This document shows, piece by piece, positions 1-10,329 of a stretch of DNA of 64,000 bases. The translations under genes were made by a program, and so were the position numbers. Each line of letters opens with the position of its first letter. The first letter of the stretch is position 1. The stretch spans positions 2,170,001-2,234,000 of the forward strand of contig JADLSH010000387.1 of assembly GCA_016169945.1 (NCBI GenBank), read 5' to 3'. Below the pieces are notes generated by a model, which saw only the letters and a program-made list of their open reading frames with translations, searched no databases and was not told the origin of the DNA. Source of the stretch: Trachythela sp. YZ-2020. Its lineage: Eukaryota; Cnidaria; Anthozoa; Malacalcyonacea; Clavulariidae.

Positions 1-169
1 TAAATATTATTATAAATATTTTCAAATGTTGGACCAAATCCTAAATTTACTTAGAAATTTGTTAAAAATTTCATTTCCTTAGAAATATCCTTAAAGAGGT
101 CCAAATTTCCTCAGTTTAAGGAAATTACCTTAAATGTGAGAGCGCTGCTTGTAGTTGTTGTTGTTGCCA
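1..169. other. AT-rich stretch, no gene seen
   Basis: Short AT-rich sequence before the first recognisable element. I see no coding signal, RNA gene or clear repeat in it. Confidence 0.5.
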
Positions 170-2035
170 GGCAATGGACAGGAACATATGCGTATTTGCA
201 TATGTTTATAGAGAGTTGGTCAGGAACAGAATTTTTTGAGGTCATTCACGTGTACGTTAAAGAGCGTGGGAGATATGACAGAACTTTGAGGAACTCCAGC
301 AGGACAAGGTTTATTTGATGATAAGGTTCCCTCAATGTTAACCTGTTGGCTCCTGCCCTCCAAAGGCTTTTTGAATTTCGCGTCCAGAGCCAAAGGTCTT
401 TTGTCACGTTCATTTCCGTCAGCTTTCTTAGCAAAATTCCGTGATCCACAAGGTCAAAGGCCTTGCGAAAGTCTATGAACAATGCATGGACTCCATTTTT
501 CCATCGTGTGAGTTGTCTGTAACGGAAGCACGGGTGGCATATGCCGTTTGCGCGATATACTCAGGTTGGGTAACGCCAGTGTCCTTGATAAACTCATGTA
601 AGTTGAGATTGGTTGGTTCTCTCCTGTGCTTCGAGGGTTCTCCGGTTTTCCTCCCTCACTAAGAAATAACCCTTTGGGATATTAGCCTTGACTAACTAAC
701 TAACCTCCGGAACCTTTGTCACTTGGGTTGCAAAACCTGTTAAGGCTTTCCGTCCACCTCAGAGTGGTAAACGCAATAAACATAACATTAAACCAGTTTA
801 TGAGATGCGAGCTAGTGCGGATACCGTTTATCGTTCATTGGTGAATGCGTGCTGACTCATTAATCTTGAGGCTAGAGCGGTTCAATTTGAGCTGTAGCTT
901 TTCCAAGACTTTAGCCATTTGAGGAAGTATAGATATTTGACGGAAATTATTATCAATGTTAGTAGGAGGTCACACTTTAGGGACTGGAGTAACCAATGCC
1001 TGTTTATATGGAGTTGGGTATTTGCATTGTGTTATACTGCTACAGATGATGTCGTGTACTACAGGAGCAAGTTCTTCACAGAATCATTTCAATAATCAAG
1101 CAGGAATCTTACCTGCCCTGGTAGTTTTTTGGGATTTAAGTGTCTCAGTGCAGCCTTAACTATTCCAATGGAAGGAACAGGGGAAGTGTCCTCTCTCAGA
1201 AGCGAAGCTACATCTGTGCTTGAGCGTGAATACCTTGTCATATAGCTCTTTATATTTGATTACATTTCCACTAGTAAAAGCTTTCTGTCTTGCTTTAATC
1301 CTTTTTTTGATGTAAGATGTCATCCATGGCTTATCTTAAGTATGAACACGCATAGTGGTTTTAGGTAGTGTTTTGTCCATCAGATGTACCGATACTTGTA
1401 AATTGGTTAACTTTATCATCTACATCTTGCACATTGAAAACTGGTATCCATTTATGTAATTTAATTCCCAGTGATTTTAGTTCATTAGGCTTAATCAAAC
1501 GTACTAAGCTTTAGAGAGGCTTAATGTTCTGATCCTTTTTTGGGCAGTATAGCAGGCATTGATGATCAGAGCTACCAATAGGAGGCAAGTGCATTATTGC
1601 GTTATATAGGTTTGACATGTTCGTAAGGATTTGATCTTTTGACTAGAACATTATTGCCTCTTGTTGGTAATCCTACCTCTTTTTTCAGATTGAACCGTCT
1701 GCAAAGCACATTAAACTTCGCTTGATTGAAATCACCAATTATGAACACTCCAGTTGACGGATAATTATGTAGTACAGCATCAAGTCCCTTAGTAAGGTAG
1801 TCGTTCATTTCCTTCTCATTTTCCACCAACTGTCCCAGTGGTTAGTAACAACAATAATAACACTAACAGGTCTGGGAGTTATTTTCGGTTTTCACAGCAG
1901 CCATAAAACTTCTTTATCATCATCTTCGAGATCTTTAAGCCGAGTAGTACTGTAGATATAGAACATAGAATTATTGACGTAGGCTAGAATTCCACCTGTC
2001 CTGGACAACTTGGGTCGCTCGGGGTAGGAATTTTG
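170..2035 (-). pseudogene. Decayed CR1/L2-group LINE (endonuclease + RT), minus strand
   Basis: Read on the minus strand from about 2035 down to 170, broken frames give in order: an endonuclease/exonuclease/phosphatase (APE) domain with the metal-site motif GDFNQ (about 1720-1740) and the SSDHQ motif (about 1565), then a reverse transcriptase with a PVPK/FRQIS fingers motif (about 930-980) and FIDFRKAFDLVDHG (motif A, about 440-482). Motif A aspartate is kept, but the YADD region is lost or beyond the 3' end. Stops and frameshifts recur, so it is a dead copy. Known role: such elements copy themselves by target-primed reverse transcription. It abuts the plus-strand CR1 element at about 2035, so the two are head to head at their 5' ends. 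Confidence 0.85.
585..785. repeat. SINE-like insertion inside the decayed LINE
   Basis: The LINE reading frame is interrupted here between its fingers and motif A. The inserted sequence contains a TTCTCCGG-TTTTCCTCC string and then CTGTTAAGGCTTTCCGTCCA, the latter repeated almost exactly at about 29840-29860. The first string resembles the conserved CTCCGG..TTTCCTCC block of the SINE copies at 58.8 and 61.7 kb. Ends and target duplication were not resolved. Confidence 0.55.
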
Positions 2036-2118
2036 ATTAAATTGTTTGTGTAAATAAATCTTTTGGCTATAATATAGTATTCGAAGTATAATTTAAATGG
2101 TTGGATGAAATAACAGAA

Positions 2119-2613
2119 ATGCTATTAAGCCGAATAATGGCGGTAGGACGTGCTTTTATGTCCTCCGTTGGTGTCGCTGCGTTTCTTATTTTTACAGGTT
2201 ATTGGTGCATATTTGTGCCGTCTCTCAAGTCCGTGGACAGTTCATTTGATCTCGTGGCATCTCTAAACGATTTATGTGCAAGTTTTATCCAAAGAGAGCT
2301 GTGTTATTTCAATTTTCAAAGATCTGCCTTTGGTTCTCGTCGCTTTACATCTTGTCGCTTGCCAGGCCGTTCAAGGATTCCTAAGTGTTGTTACTTAAAA
2401 CATGGGCATCTCTGCCTCTGTATTCGTTTATCTGGACGACTACAGCTGCCATCCTGTGGAGATGTCGAAACAAATCCTGGTCCGTCTATCTCCTCTAACA
2501 ACACAGATGCTGGAAAGGCTAAACGACAACAAAGCTCGGCGAATATTGTGAACTCATTGAAGTGTGGCCTTGTCAACACGCGTTCTTTAAGAAATAAGCT
2601 CACCGAATTTTAA
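2119..2613 (+). pseudogene. N-terminal part of the CR1 ORF: hydrophobic leader + 2A + start of endonuclease
   Basis: From the ATG at 2119 the peptide starts with a basic stretch and a hydrophobic segment (residues about 14-34, AAFLIFTGYWCIFV), which looks like a signal sequence or signal anchor. Residues about 108-122 are LQLPSCGDVETNPGP, a full match to the 2A consensus D(V/I)ExNPGP. In this class the ribosome skips the last Gly-Pro bond, releasing the leader as a separate peptide. Downstream, CGLVNTRSLRNK is the usual N terminus of LINE endonucleases. The frame ends at a TAA (2611-2613) in the middle of the endonuclease, a nonsense change in this copy. I chose ATG 2119 because the open frame upstream has only a TTG. 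Confidence 0.8.
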
Positions 2614-3822
2614 TTATTGCTCACTGCAAATAACCCTGATATATTTGCAGTAACAGAGACTTAGTTAAGCTCTGATATTTCGGATGCTGAGATCCTTTCT
2701 GGTTTACCATACAATTGCTATAGAAATGATCGTTCTGATGGTAGGAGAGGAGGAGGCGTGTTCTTAGTCGTGAAAAACAGTTGTATTTGTACTCGTCGTT
2801 CAGACTTAGAACGAAATCTTGAAATGGTTGCTATTGAAATCGAGTCGTCCAACTCTCCGAACATAATTGTAGCTGTATTTTATAGGCCACCGGACTCACA
2901 TGCTGTTTTTCAGGAGGAATTTGATGCTTTTTTATGCAATGCAAATACTCTGCATAGCAATAAAAAACTTCTAATACTTGGTGACTTTAACTTTCCTAAG
3001 ATCGATTGGTCTAATTTGACTGTTTCTTTGTTAACTGGATGTGAATTTGATTTCTGTGAAACACTGAAAGATTATTTTCTAAGCCAGGTTATCACTTTGC
3101 CAACAAGGAAAGTTATAAACAGCGATACTCAGAATATACTGGATTTGGTCATTACCAATTATGCTGACAATATTTTGCATCTTGGCATTGTTGACCCGAT
3201 TGATATGCAATTCCTGACGGATCATTCATTAATTCTATTTGATTTCATTTCCAAGTATAAACGTTTTCCAAGACAAAGCCGCTTTGTTTACTCCTATAAG
3301 AAAGCAGATTTCCAGGCCCTAAGGGAGACTTTGCAAGCCATACCTTTCTTTTGTGCTCTACAAAACGAAAACATTGATGATGACTGGCAGTGTTGGTACG
3401 ATTTGTTTATGACTGCTGTGGATGAGCACGTTCCCAAAATTAAGATCAGAGACGTGAATAGCCCACCATGGATTGACAGTGAAGTTATCCATCTCCTTCA
3501 CAAGAAAGATGCTGCTCGCAGAAAGGCATTGGCAAGTGCCGGGTTGCGTCAATCGTTCTCCTGAAGACACTGCTTGGGAAAAGTATCGTATTCTCCGCCG
3601 AGAAGCGAAAGCATTAATTGAGCAGAAGCACAAGGACTATATAGAGTCTATTGCGTTCTCGGTGACAAATAACCCTAAGTGTTTTTGGTCGTACCTAAAG
3701 GCACGGACAAAATCGGTATCTATCCCAAATACTGTGTCGCATAAAGGAATCAATATTCAACAGCGGAAACAAAAGCAGAGGCATTTAATGACTTCTTCTT
3801 CTCGTCTTTTACGCAGCCTATG
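2614..3822 (+). pseudogene. CR1 APE endonuclease domain and linker, broken
   Basis: Continues the frame of the leader after the TAA at 2611 and a TAG at 2662. The 268-residue open stretch 2758-3564 carries the endonuclease core: YRPPDS, LILGDFNFPKIDW (metal-binding Asp/Asn) and LTDHSLI (the catalytic SDH-like motif with T for S). A frameshift at about 3555 moves the linker (RREAKALIEQKHKDYI) to another frame, and a second at about 3761 returns to the RT frame. Role in the intact family: nicks the target strand to prime reverse transcription. Confident of the domain, not of exact breakpoints. Confidence 0.85.
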
Positions 3823-5514
3823 AATAACGTTTCTTCAAGTCAAGCGGTGGAATATGGAACAGGTTCTACATTAGAACAGATTTGTACAACAGAAGCGGAA
3901 GTCGCAGACTTATTGAGTCGGCTTGATGTAAACATAGCCCATGGTGCTGATGGAGTCCCAGCTAGAATATTGAAGGAATGTGCCAACATATTAGCTCCCT
4001 CTGTTTGTTATATTTTCAATAAATCGCTCCGTCTTGGTGTGTTCCCATCACAGTGGAAACTTGCTCATGTCGTGCCGATACATAAGAAAGGTAATAAGGA
4101 ACTTATATCTAACTATCGTCCGGTATCACTCCTCTGTGTGCTCTCTAAAGTGCTAGAACGGTGTGTCTTCAAGCGTCTACTTACTCACCTTTCATCTGTC
4201 CCTCAAGATACACAACATGGTTTTATAAAAGGTAGATCAACCGTTACTCAGCTTTTGTGCTTTTTGCATGACGTCGGAACAGCTTTGGACAAGGGTTTTC
4301 AGACAGATATTGTTTATCTTGACTTTTCGAAAGCCTTTGACAGTGTCAACCACAGTTTACTCATCAATAAATTGAGGTGTCACGGCATCGACGGTAGCCT
4401 TCTCCAGTGGCTTTCCAGTTACCTTACAGACAGAACCCAGAGAACTGTAGTTGGCGGTGCTCTATCTAGACCTCTTCCAGTATTGTCAGGCGTGCCCCAA
4501 GGCTCCATTCTGGGACCACTTTTGTTCGTAGTCTTTGTCAATGAGTTACCTGCATCTGTTTCAGATGACTGTTCAACTCTTCTTTATGCTGATGATACCA
4601 AGTGTTACCGTATTATTAAACAACCTAGTGATACACAGAAGCTACAAAATGGTCTTGACCTCTTATTAGTCTTATACCATTGGGCCTTAGAATCACAGTT
4701 GAAATTCAACGTTTCAAAATGTGAGTGTCTCACAGTGACAAGAAAAAGAAATCCTGTAGAGAGAGTCTATGATTTGGGTAATTACCCTTTAAAGAACTCA
4801 GTTCGTCAAAAGGATCTTGGTTTGATTATTAACAGGACGATGACATGGAAAGAACATAGTTCAAAGGCGGTTAGCAAAGCAAATTCAATGTTAGGACTCC
4901 TTAAACGCTGTTCTGGTAAATATTTTTCTGTCCCAGCCAAGAGGCTTTTATACTTGGCACTGGTACGCTCTCATCTTGATTACGCCAGTGAGGCTTGGTC
5001 TGGGCAATCTATAGAAGTGATTCGTTCTGTGGAAATTGTTCAAAGAAGAGCGACAAATTATGTTCTTGGTTACTCCAACACTTTATCATACAGGGAACGG
5101 CTGATTAAGACTAACCTTTTGCCAGTTTGTTACTGGCATGAGATTAAAGATTTACTGTTTTTGCATGGCTGCATAAATGGAAAATACAACATTAATGTTA
5201 ATAATTATGTACGTTTTACTTCATGTAACCGTTTGAGGAACTCTTGTGACCTTAACTTTTTGGTACCAAGGAGTAGAACCAAACATTTTGAATTAAGTTT
5301 TTTTATTAGGACTTGTAGGTTGTGGAACAATCTTCCGACAGATGTAAAGTCAATTATTTCATCTAACACTTTTAAGAATTTATTGACAGCCAGATACTTT
5401 GCCGCTCTGAACTGTAATTTCGATGTTGACATAATTCGCTCATGGCGCTCAGTTTTCCTTAAATGCAATTCTCTAACAGATCTAGTTGCAGATGATTTTA
5501 AGATCTGTTGCTAA
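3820..5514 (+). CDS. CR1 reverse transcriptase region, open 564-residue frame
   Basis: Reverse transcriptase of the CR1/L2 group. The motifs run in order: VVPIHKKG and NYRPVSL (fingers), QHGFIKGRST, VYLDFSKAFDSVNH (motif A, catalytic Asp), GVPQGSILGPLLF (motif B) and LLYADDTK (motif C, the YADD catalytic pair). These are followed by the thumb with KDLGLIINR and a LINE-type C-terminal region ending ...FKICC. The frame has no internal stop, unusual among the LINEs here. The true ORF started upstream; ATG 3820 is only the first Met after the frameshift at about 3761. This is the best preserved RT in the window and suggests a fairly recent insertion. Confidence 0.92.
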   Translation: MNNVSSSQAVEYGTGSTLEQICTTEAEVADLLSRLDVNIAHGADGVPARILKECANILAPSVCYIFNKSLRLGVFPSQWKLAHVVPIHKKGNKELISNYRPVSLLCVLSKVLERCVFKRLLTHLSSVPQDTQHGFIKGRSTVTQLLCFLHDVGTALDKGFQTDIVYLDFSKAFDSVNHSLLINKLRCHGIDGSLLQWLSSYLTDRTQRTVVGGALSRPLPVLSGVPQGSILGPLLFVVFVNELPASVSDDCSTLLYADDTKCYRIIKQPSDTQKLQNGLDLLLVLYHWALESQLKFNVSKCECLTVTRKRNPVERVYDLGNYPLKNSVRQKDLGLIINRTMTWKEHSSKAVSKANSMLGLLKRCSGKYFSVPAKRLLYLALVRSHLDYASEAWSGQSIEVIRSVEIVQRRATNYVLGYSNTLSYRERLIKTNLLPVCYWHEIKDLLFLHGCINGKYNINVNNYVRFTSCNRLRNSCDLNFLVPRSRTKHFELSFFIRTCRLWNNLPTDVKSIISSNTFKNLLTARYFAALNCNFDVDIIRSWRSVFLKCNSLTDLVADDFKICC

Positions 5515-5735
5515 AATGATGCTAACTTATTGTAAATATATTTAAATATATTAGTTAGGCTATTAATACTACTAATAATTTTGTTTTCATTTAAGGGCAT
5601 GGTGAGATTGGGAGGATACCTAGGTTAGGGTTTCACCCTGTTGTATTCTCCCTTGTTGTACTCTTTTTTTTTTAATTATTTTATCTGTAAATAATTGGTA
5701 CAACTTAAATAAAGTATATAAAGTATATATAGGTT

Positions 5736-6240
5736 GGATCACGTATTGTTGGGTCACGTCCGATTGATTTAAGTTACTGTTGGGGATATCTTCGCCGAAA
5801 ATGGTTTTGCTTATAACTGGACGACTTCGGTAGAGATTGGGCGTCTATAGGTTGAGACTTCAAGCGATAGAGATTGGGGCGTCTATAGGATATAATTTTG
5901 TTGGCTATTCCAGAAATGAAGGATGCGCCGGCGGGTTTACTCTGTAAATATTTCTTGAACTTGACTTAGTCTAGGACCTGTAATGAGTTTGTATGCATTT
6001 CATTTAGGACAGATAATCTCAACTGTTCTAGGGTAAAATGACCATCACGGACAACATGACATATGTGCCAAAACCCGTATCCGGAGCGAAATGCCTGAAA
6101 ATGACCACGCTCAGAAACGGCACTATCGACAGCTCTATCTCCTGAACCATGAAAGCTACAGACTTTCTGAAGTGCTTATAGTGCTTAGAGTGGTCATTTT
6201 TAAGGGTGCTCATTGGGGCGTGAAATGTGTCTAGGTATGA
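5736..6240. other. No gene; short tandem duplication
   Basis: No coding signal. Contains a roughly 45-bp imperfect tandem duplication around 5827-5890 with the repeated string GAGATTGGGGCGTCTATAGG (one copy has one G fewer). The rest is unassigned. Confidence 0.5.
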
Positions 6241-6355
6241 TATTTTACAAGTGTGTTTGGCACTTACGGACGACAGGACTAACATTTTACTTGACAAGCA
6301 AGCAGCAGTACGCTTCACACTGATATTCTTGGGGAATCAACTTTAAGCGTATCCC

Positions 6356-6424
6356 GTCAGTGTCACGCAATCGGTTAGGGCGTTCACCTGTTAACGGAAA
6401 GGTTGATGGTTCTGTCCGAGGACG
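6356..6424 (+). pseudogene. tRNA-Asn-like pseudogene
   Basis: Aligns with the intact tRNA-Asn genes at 7214 and 26876 (A-box region CGCAATCGGTTAGGGCG, anticodon region CTGTTAA). It has lost several bases of the T arm (GGTTCTGTCCGAGGAC), and the acceptor and anticodon stems carry mismatches, so a cloverleaf would not form properly. Confidence 0.8.
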
Positions 6425-6509
6425 TGCTTCATCGAATATCTTTAGAAAGAGTATGTGTTGAAAAGTTATTTACGAAATAAAATTTGTAACGGAAGAGTCT
6501 CCTCAATGT

Positions 6510-6586
6510 GGACTTGCACAGGAATTGAATCGCACCCGTGACTTCCCGCACACGAAGCGAGAATCATACCACTAGACCAGCAAGCC
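6510..6586 (-). pseudogene. tRNA-Pro-like pseudogene
   Basis: Matches the intact tRNA-Pro genes (24720 and 26280) over the 5' half and anticodon region, but has an insertion in the T arm and a mutated anticodon loop (the complement of CACACGAAG instead of CACCCGAAG). It is a decayed member of the Asn/Pro array. Confidence 0.8.
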
Positions 6587-6963
6587 ATTGTCTTACGTAT
6601 TATCATAAAACTTCCTTTCCTAGATTTTATAATATTTCCGCCTGCGACATAGACATGATTTGGAATATAATTCTGGAATGTTTTTTGAAGGCAAATACAA
6701 GTTGCTCGTTCCTCTGTTGCAGTGATCGTACAGTAGTTAGCACATTGCGTTGTGGCCGCAATATATTAACCAGATTCAAATCTTGGTCACTGCAGTTACA
6801 GTACTTCTGTTTGAGGAAATTTGAAATTGAATCAAATACTCTTGCGTATATGTTTTGTCCTAGTCACTTTGCCTTTGAAAGTGAGAATCTGTTTGGCACT
6901 TAAGGCCGATAGCAGTCAAATTTTACTTGACAAGAAAGCTGCCGTACGCTTCACACTGATATT

Positions 6964-7182
6964 AGGGAACTTTAGATTTGACGACGGCTACGAGAACGAC
7001 TGCGACTACGAAAATTTTCCGTCAAATATCTGCTAATACAAACTCGATTTGGCTCAACTGTTGTTATAAATATGTGCTGTGCCAAAGAGAGGATGATAAC
7101 AAGTTTGTATTAGCAGATATTTAACGGGGATATCTCGTAGTCGTAGTCGTTCTCGTAGCCGTCGTAAAATCTAAAGTTCCCT
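6964..7182. mobile_element. 219-bp MITE with long inverted repeats in the tRNA spacer
   Basis: Begins AGGGAACTTTAGATTT and ends with its inverse. About 90 bp at each end are inverted copies, rich in CGACTACGA-type repeats. It is flanked by ATT on both sides, and the uninterrupted spacer elsewhere reads GATATTCTTGGGG, showing that it was inserted here. TA duplication is an alternative reading. No coding capacity. Confidence 0.85.
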
Positions 7183-7213
7183 ATTCTCGGGGAATCAAGA
7201 TTAATCGTATTCC

Positions 7214-7219
7214 GTCTCT

Positions 7220-7262
<43 letters not shown>

Positions 7263-7287
7263 AATGGTTCGAATCCATCCGGGGACG
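7214..7287 (+). tRNA. tRNA-Asn(GTT)
   Basis: 74 nt. The acceptor stem GTCTCTG pairs with CGGGGAC (wobble pairs included). The anticodon stem TTCGG/CCGAA encloses loop CTGTTAA, giving anticodon GTT (codons AAC/AAU). The T arm holds GGTTCGAATCC, the B box; the A box is TGGCGCAATCGG. No intron and no encoded CCA. A TTTT at 7302-7305 is a plausible Pol III terminator. Identical in layout to the copy at 26876. Confidence 0.95.
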
Positions 7288-7679
7288 CGCTTCATCGAAT
7301 ACTTTTAGAAAGAGTATGTGTTGGATCGGAAAGTTATTTACGAAATCAAATTTTCACGAAATTTTGTTGAAAGCTACTTTTCGTGCTCTATTAATATGCA
7401 TATTTCATTTAATAACGACTAACTGTCCTATTCTTAATCAACAACATAAGCGAATACAAAATATACTAGCATGCTAATCGTTTTTGGGCGCGTCTATAAT
7501 GACACGCGAAGTTTATCATTAACTATCAACATCTTCCTTCCTTTATGGAAAGATCGCTTGTTTTTGTCCGATTTATATATTGTTTCATTTTACTTAGTAT
7601 CATGTTTCAAAACCAAATCTGGTTGATTTTTTTATGCTTCGACCACTACATGTCTGATTGCTTTTTGAAAGTTGATTGG

Positions 7680-8525
7680 GTTCAGCAACTTCCCGCGTGT
7701 CCGGGTTGTGTTGGTACTTCGAGGGGTTCTTCAACGTTCATATTGGCCGGTGCTACGGTTTCAGCGCTTTGTTCTTTTTCTGGTTGTGTTGCAGAACCAT
7801 CATCATCAAAGTCGTCCAGATCTTCATTTGATCCTGTTGTTTCCGCTCTTCGCAGGAATTTTCGATTCCGGACATATCTGTATCCTTGGCATTCTACTTC
7901 CTACGATCGAATTCCAACTTTTCGAACTATGCGGCCTGTCTTCCATTTCTTTTCTCCAAGTTTAAACGGCTGCATTCTCACGATGTCTCCGTTTTTCAAA
8001 GCGTTAAGATCCTTGCTACCACGATCATAGTATTCTCTTTGTATCTTTTGTGCTGTTTGGATACGTTGTGCTGTATGTCTGTTTATCTGTGGCTTCATCA
8101 GTTTAGCTTGTGTTGGTAGCCGCGTCTTCGTGCGTCGGTTCAATAGACGTTGTACTGGGCTCGTTTCATGATGCTGCTGTGGCGCATTTCTCAGCGTAAG
8201 TAGAGCCAGGTAGGGGTCATCTCCGGAGTCCTTGTATTTCCTCATCATTTTCTTTGCTTGTTTTACGGCAGACTCAACCTTCCCGTTAGACTGATGATGG
8301 TGTGGGCTGGACCGAACATATTCGAAACCATATGTTGTGCTAAACGCGTCGAAATCATTGCTAATGAATCGTGCGCCGTTGTAGATCACTACTGTCTCAG
8401 GAATTCCATATCTCGCGAAGTGAGCCTTGAGATTCTTCGTCACGTGCTTGGTTGTTGCTTGTTCGAGGCGGTCAATTTCAAAGAAACTTGAAAAGTAATC
8501 AACGATTATAAGATAATTCTTGTTT
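7680..8525 (-). pseudogene. Gypsy integrase C-terminal half and tail
   Basis: The minus-strand frame holds the integrase core C-terminal part: the second catalytic Asp region (YNGARFISNDF, where the usual D is replaced by Y in the position before NGARF) and the catalytic Glu in SNGKVESAVKQAKKMM. It ends with the NGDIVRMQPF small beta-barrel/chromo-like region. A frameshift near 7900 leads to an acidic tail (DLDDFDDDG) ending about 7680. The D-to-Y change would abolish strand transfer, so this copy is dead. Confidence 0.85.
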
Positions 8526-8539
8526 TCGAATTAATTCCA

Positions 8540-9395
8540 TTAAATCACAGCAACCTTTTCCCAGGGTCGGTCAGGAATATCATGTGGAATTAGTGGTTCT
8601 TTCGATTGCTTGTTATGGTATGTTGAACAGACCTCGCAACGTTCGATGTGGTCTCGTAGCTCTTGATTGATATGTGGCCAGTAGATACTTTCTCTGGCTC
8701 TTCGCATGGTTGATTCAAGTCCTTGGTGTGCTGAATGGAGTTCAATCAACATTTGTCGTCTTAAGGACCTTGGGACGACCAGTCTGTCTCCGCGAAATAT
8801 GAGGTTATCGCTCGTCATTAATTCATCCCGAATGTGAAAAAATGTTGTAATCGTTGGGTTTAGCCCCCTTTGGTTATCGGGCCATCCACTTTGAATGTAT
8901 TGTTTCACTACCTGGAGGTCTTTGTCTCTTGCGGGCAGCTGGTTTATTTCTTCTACTCGTGCGACTTCAGCGAGTTCCTCTGCTGTGATCGTAGGGTCGA
9001 TATGGGATTGGCCGGTTTCAACGCTGTTGGTGTTTTCTAGGTGGTGGCGACTGAGGGTGTCAGCTAAGTATATTTCACATCCTTTCTTGTACTTAATGTT
9101 AATATCATAATGTTGTAATCCCATCATCATTTTCTGGAGACGTCTAGGAGAGGTGGAAATAGGTGTTTGGTAGATCATTTCAAGTGGTTTATGATCTGTT
9201 TCGACGGTGACTAAACGGCCATATGTGTATTGATGGAAACGTTCAGTTCCATACACTATAGCTAAAAGTTCTTTCTCGATTGGGCGTAGTTTCTTTCGGC
9301 ATTGGTTAACGCCCTGCTAGCAAACGCGATGGGTTTTTCATCACTAGCATCACATAGCACCAATACTAAAGTCTTCTCCCGCTCAAGATATCGAC
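8540..9395 (-). pseudogene. Gypsy RNase H and integrase N-terminal domain
   Basis: RNase H motifs: LCDASDEKPIAFASRALT (first Asp), ETDHKPLEMIY and LADTLSRHH. The integrase zinc-binding HHCC domain follows, with HSAHQGLESTMRRAR and CEVCSTYHNKQ. Roughly 238 residues are open, and the part upstream of 9256 has small frame changes. It continues into the integrase core at 8525 after a frame change. The upstream RT is found only beyond the 10-kb nested insertion, at 19690. Confidence 0.88.
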
Positions 9396-9616
9396 TCAGA
9401 TTTTCGTCCCATCTCCCTCACGGGCATTGTTAGCAAAATTGCTAGTCATATCGACCCTCTTCAGTTCTGCTCCCTGCGAGGCTAAAGCGCAAGCATGGCT
9501 CTCGTCCACCTCCTTCATAAGTGGTACGAAGCATGCGATGACCTTGGAACATCACTGCGGATCTGCCTGTTAGATTTTTCAAAAGCCTTCGATCGGATCG
9601 ATCAAAACGTCTTGCC
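9396..9616 (+). pseudogene. LINE (L2-like) RT, 5' part, split by the DIRS element
   Basis: Encodes FRPISLTGIVSKI (fingers), FCSLRG and LLDFSKAFDRID (motif A). The reading frame stops at 9616-9620 where the DIRS inverted repeat begins, and resumes at 18573 on the other side with the motif B region. A short stretch between motif A and motif B (about 60-80 bp) is missing, so the DIRS insertion or a later event deleted host sequence. No endonuclease is present: the copy is 5' truncated. Confidence 0.85.
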
Positions 9617-9620
9617 CTAG

Positions 9621-9914
9621 GTAGCCCAAAAATCAGTGTTGAGTAAAAAAATGTAAAAGCAGTGGTGTTCTTTTGTGTATAATAATATCATTTCCGCTTG
9701 CGAAATGCATTTAGCAAAACTTTTACCCAGTCTCCGATAGTATTGTTTACGCGCGGCCGGCCTGTGACGATGCAATGACAATGTATATATATATATTTGA
9801 TAAGGTTGGCAATTAAATTCATAATTTACACACACAGCCCACGAGAAATAGTGAAAAAAAACTTAAAATTATGCATTAAACTACAAAAAAATACCATAAA
9901 ATTAGTACAAAATG
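9621..9914 (+). repeat. DIRS left inverted terminal repeat
   Basis: Inverse of 18279-18568 with few differences (a TATATA length change and scattered single-base changes). Contains the strings CAGTGTTGAGTAAAAAAAT and GTAGCCCA at its outer end. The close match suggests limited age. Confidence 0.9.
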
Positions 9915-9995
9915 AGGGTTGTTTCGCGTGTGCCTAAAAGATATAAACAAAATCTCGACGTTTCGAGCTAAAGCCCTTCGTCAGGAGAAATTAGT

Positions 9996-10322
9996 ATGAT
10001 GAAACCAATCTTAAATAAAGATTATGCATCATTATGTTCATCCCAAACCTCTGTGACATCGCTGTTGTTTGGGGATGAATTGCAAAGCCAGCTAAATGCA
10101 ATTCGAGCGTCGAATCGAATCAGCCAAACAGCTACTCAGTCTGGGCAAAACACTGGCAGCTACAATAAATCGTCGTTCAACAACCGACGACCAAGAAATG
10201 ATCGTGAGAAGTCTTTTTTATCGAAAAGCCCCAACCCGCGGTGGTCGAACAACAGGCCAAACAACTACCAGAAAAAACGGGGAGGGGGCAACAACAAGAG
10301 GTGGCTGCCACAGACGAAATAA
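9996..10322 (+). CDS. DIRS gag C-terminal region
   Basis: 108 residues. The motif LCSSQTSVTSLLFGDELQ is typical of the end of DIRS gag proteins, and the C-terminal third is rich in Arg, Lys, Asn and Gly (nucleic-acid binding). It starts at ATG 9996, about 80 bp inside the left inverted repeat, so the usual N-terminal gag part is missing or never existed here. It overlaps the RT frame that begins at about 10330. Presumed role: packaging of element RNA. Confidence 0.7.
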   Translation: MMKPILNKDYASLCSSQTSVTSLLFGDELQSQLNAIRASNRISQTATQSGQNTGSYNKSSFNNRRPRNDREKSFLSKSPNPRWSNNRPNNYQKKRGGGNNKRWLPQTK

Positions 10323-10329
10323 TAACACA

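Larger units (their letters stand above)
2036..5735 (+). mobile_element. CR1-like LINE, nearly full length, with 2A motif
   Basis: Order on the plus strand: short 5' leader, hydrophobic N-terminal peptide, 2A motif (2440-2484), APE endonuclease (about 2560-3560), linker, reverse transcriptase (about 3870-4900), C-terminal region to the stop at 5512-5514, then a short AT-rich 3' region with AATAAAG near 5710. Known: APE-type LINEs of the CR1/L2 groups carry this order, and 2A motifs have been reported at the N terminus of such elements in sea urchin, amphioxus and other invertebrates. The copy is inactive: two in-frame stops (2611 and 2662) and two frameshifts (about 3555 and 3761). The RT half is a 564-residue open frame, so decay is modest. 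The 3' boundary is approximate. Confidence 0.85.
6245..7363. repeat. tRNA-Asn/tRNA-Pro repeat units, left end of array
   Basis: Sequence before the degenerate tRNA-Asn (from GTGTTTGGCACTTA at about 6254), and the whole spacer 6590-7213, recur with moderate divergence at 26350-26875 and 27120-27400. A unit consists of tRNA-Asn on the plus strand, tRNA-Pro on the minus strand about 90 bp further on, and then 500-600 bp of conserved spacer. The first unit here is degenerate; the second keeps an intact tRNA-Asn before a gypsy element interrupts it at about 7365. Confidence 0.8.
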
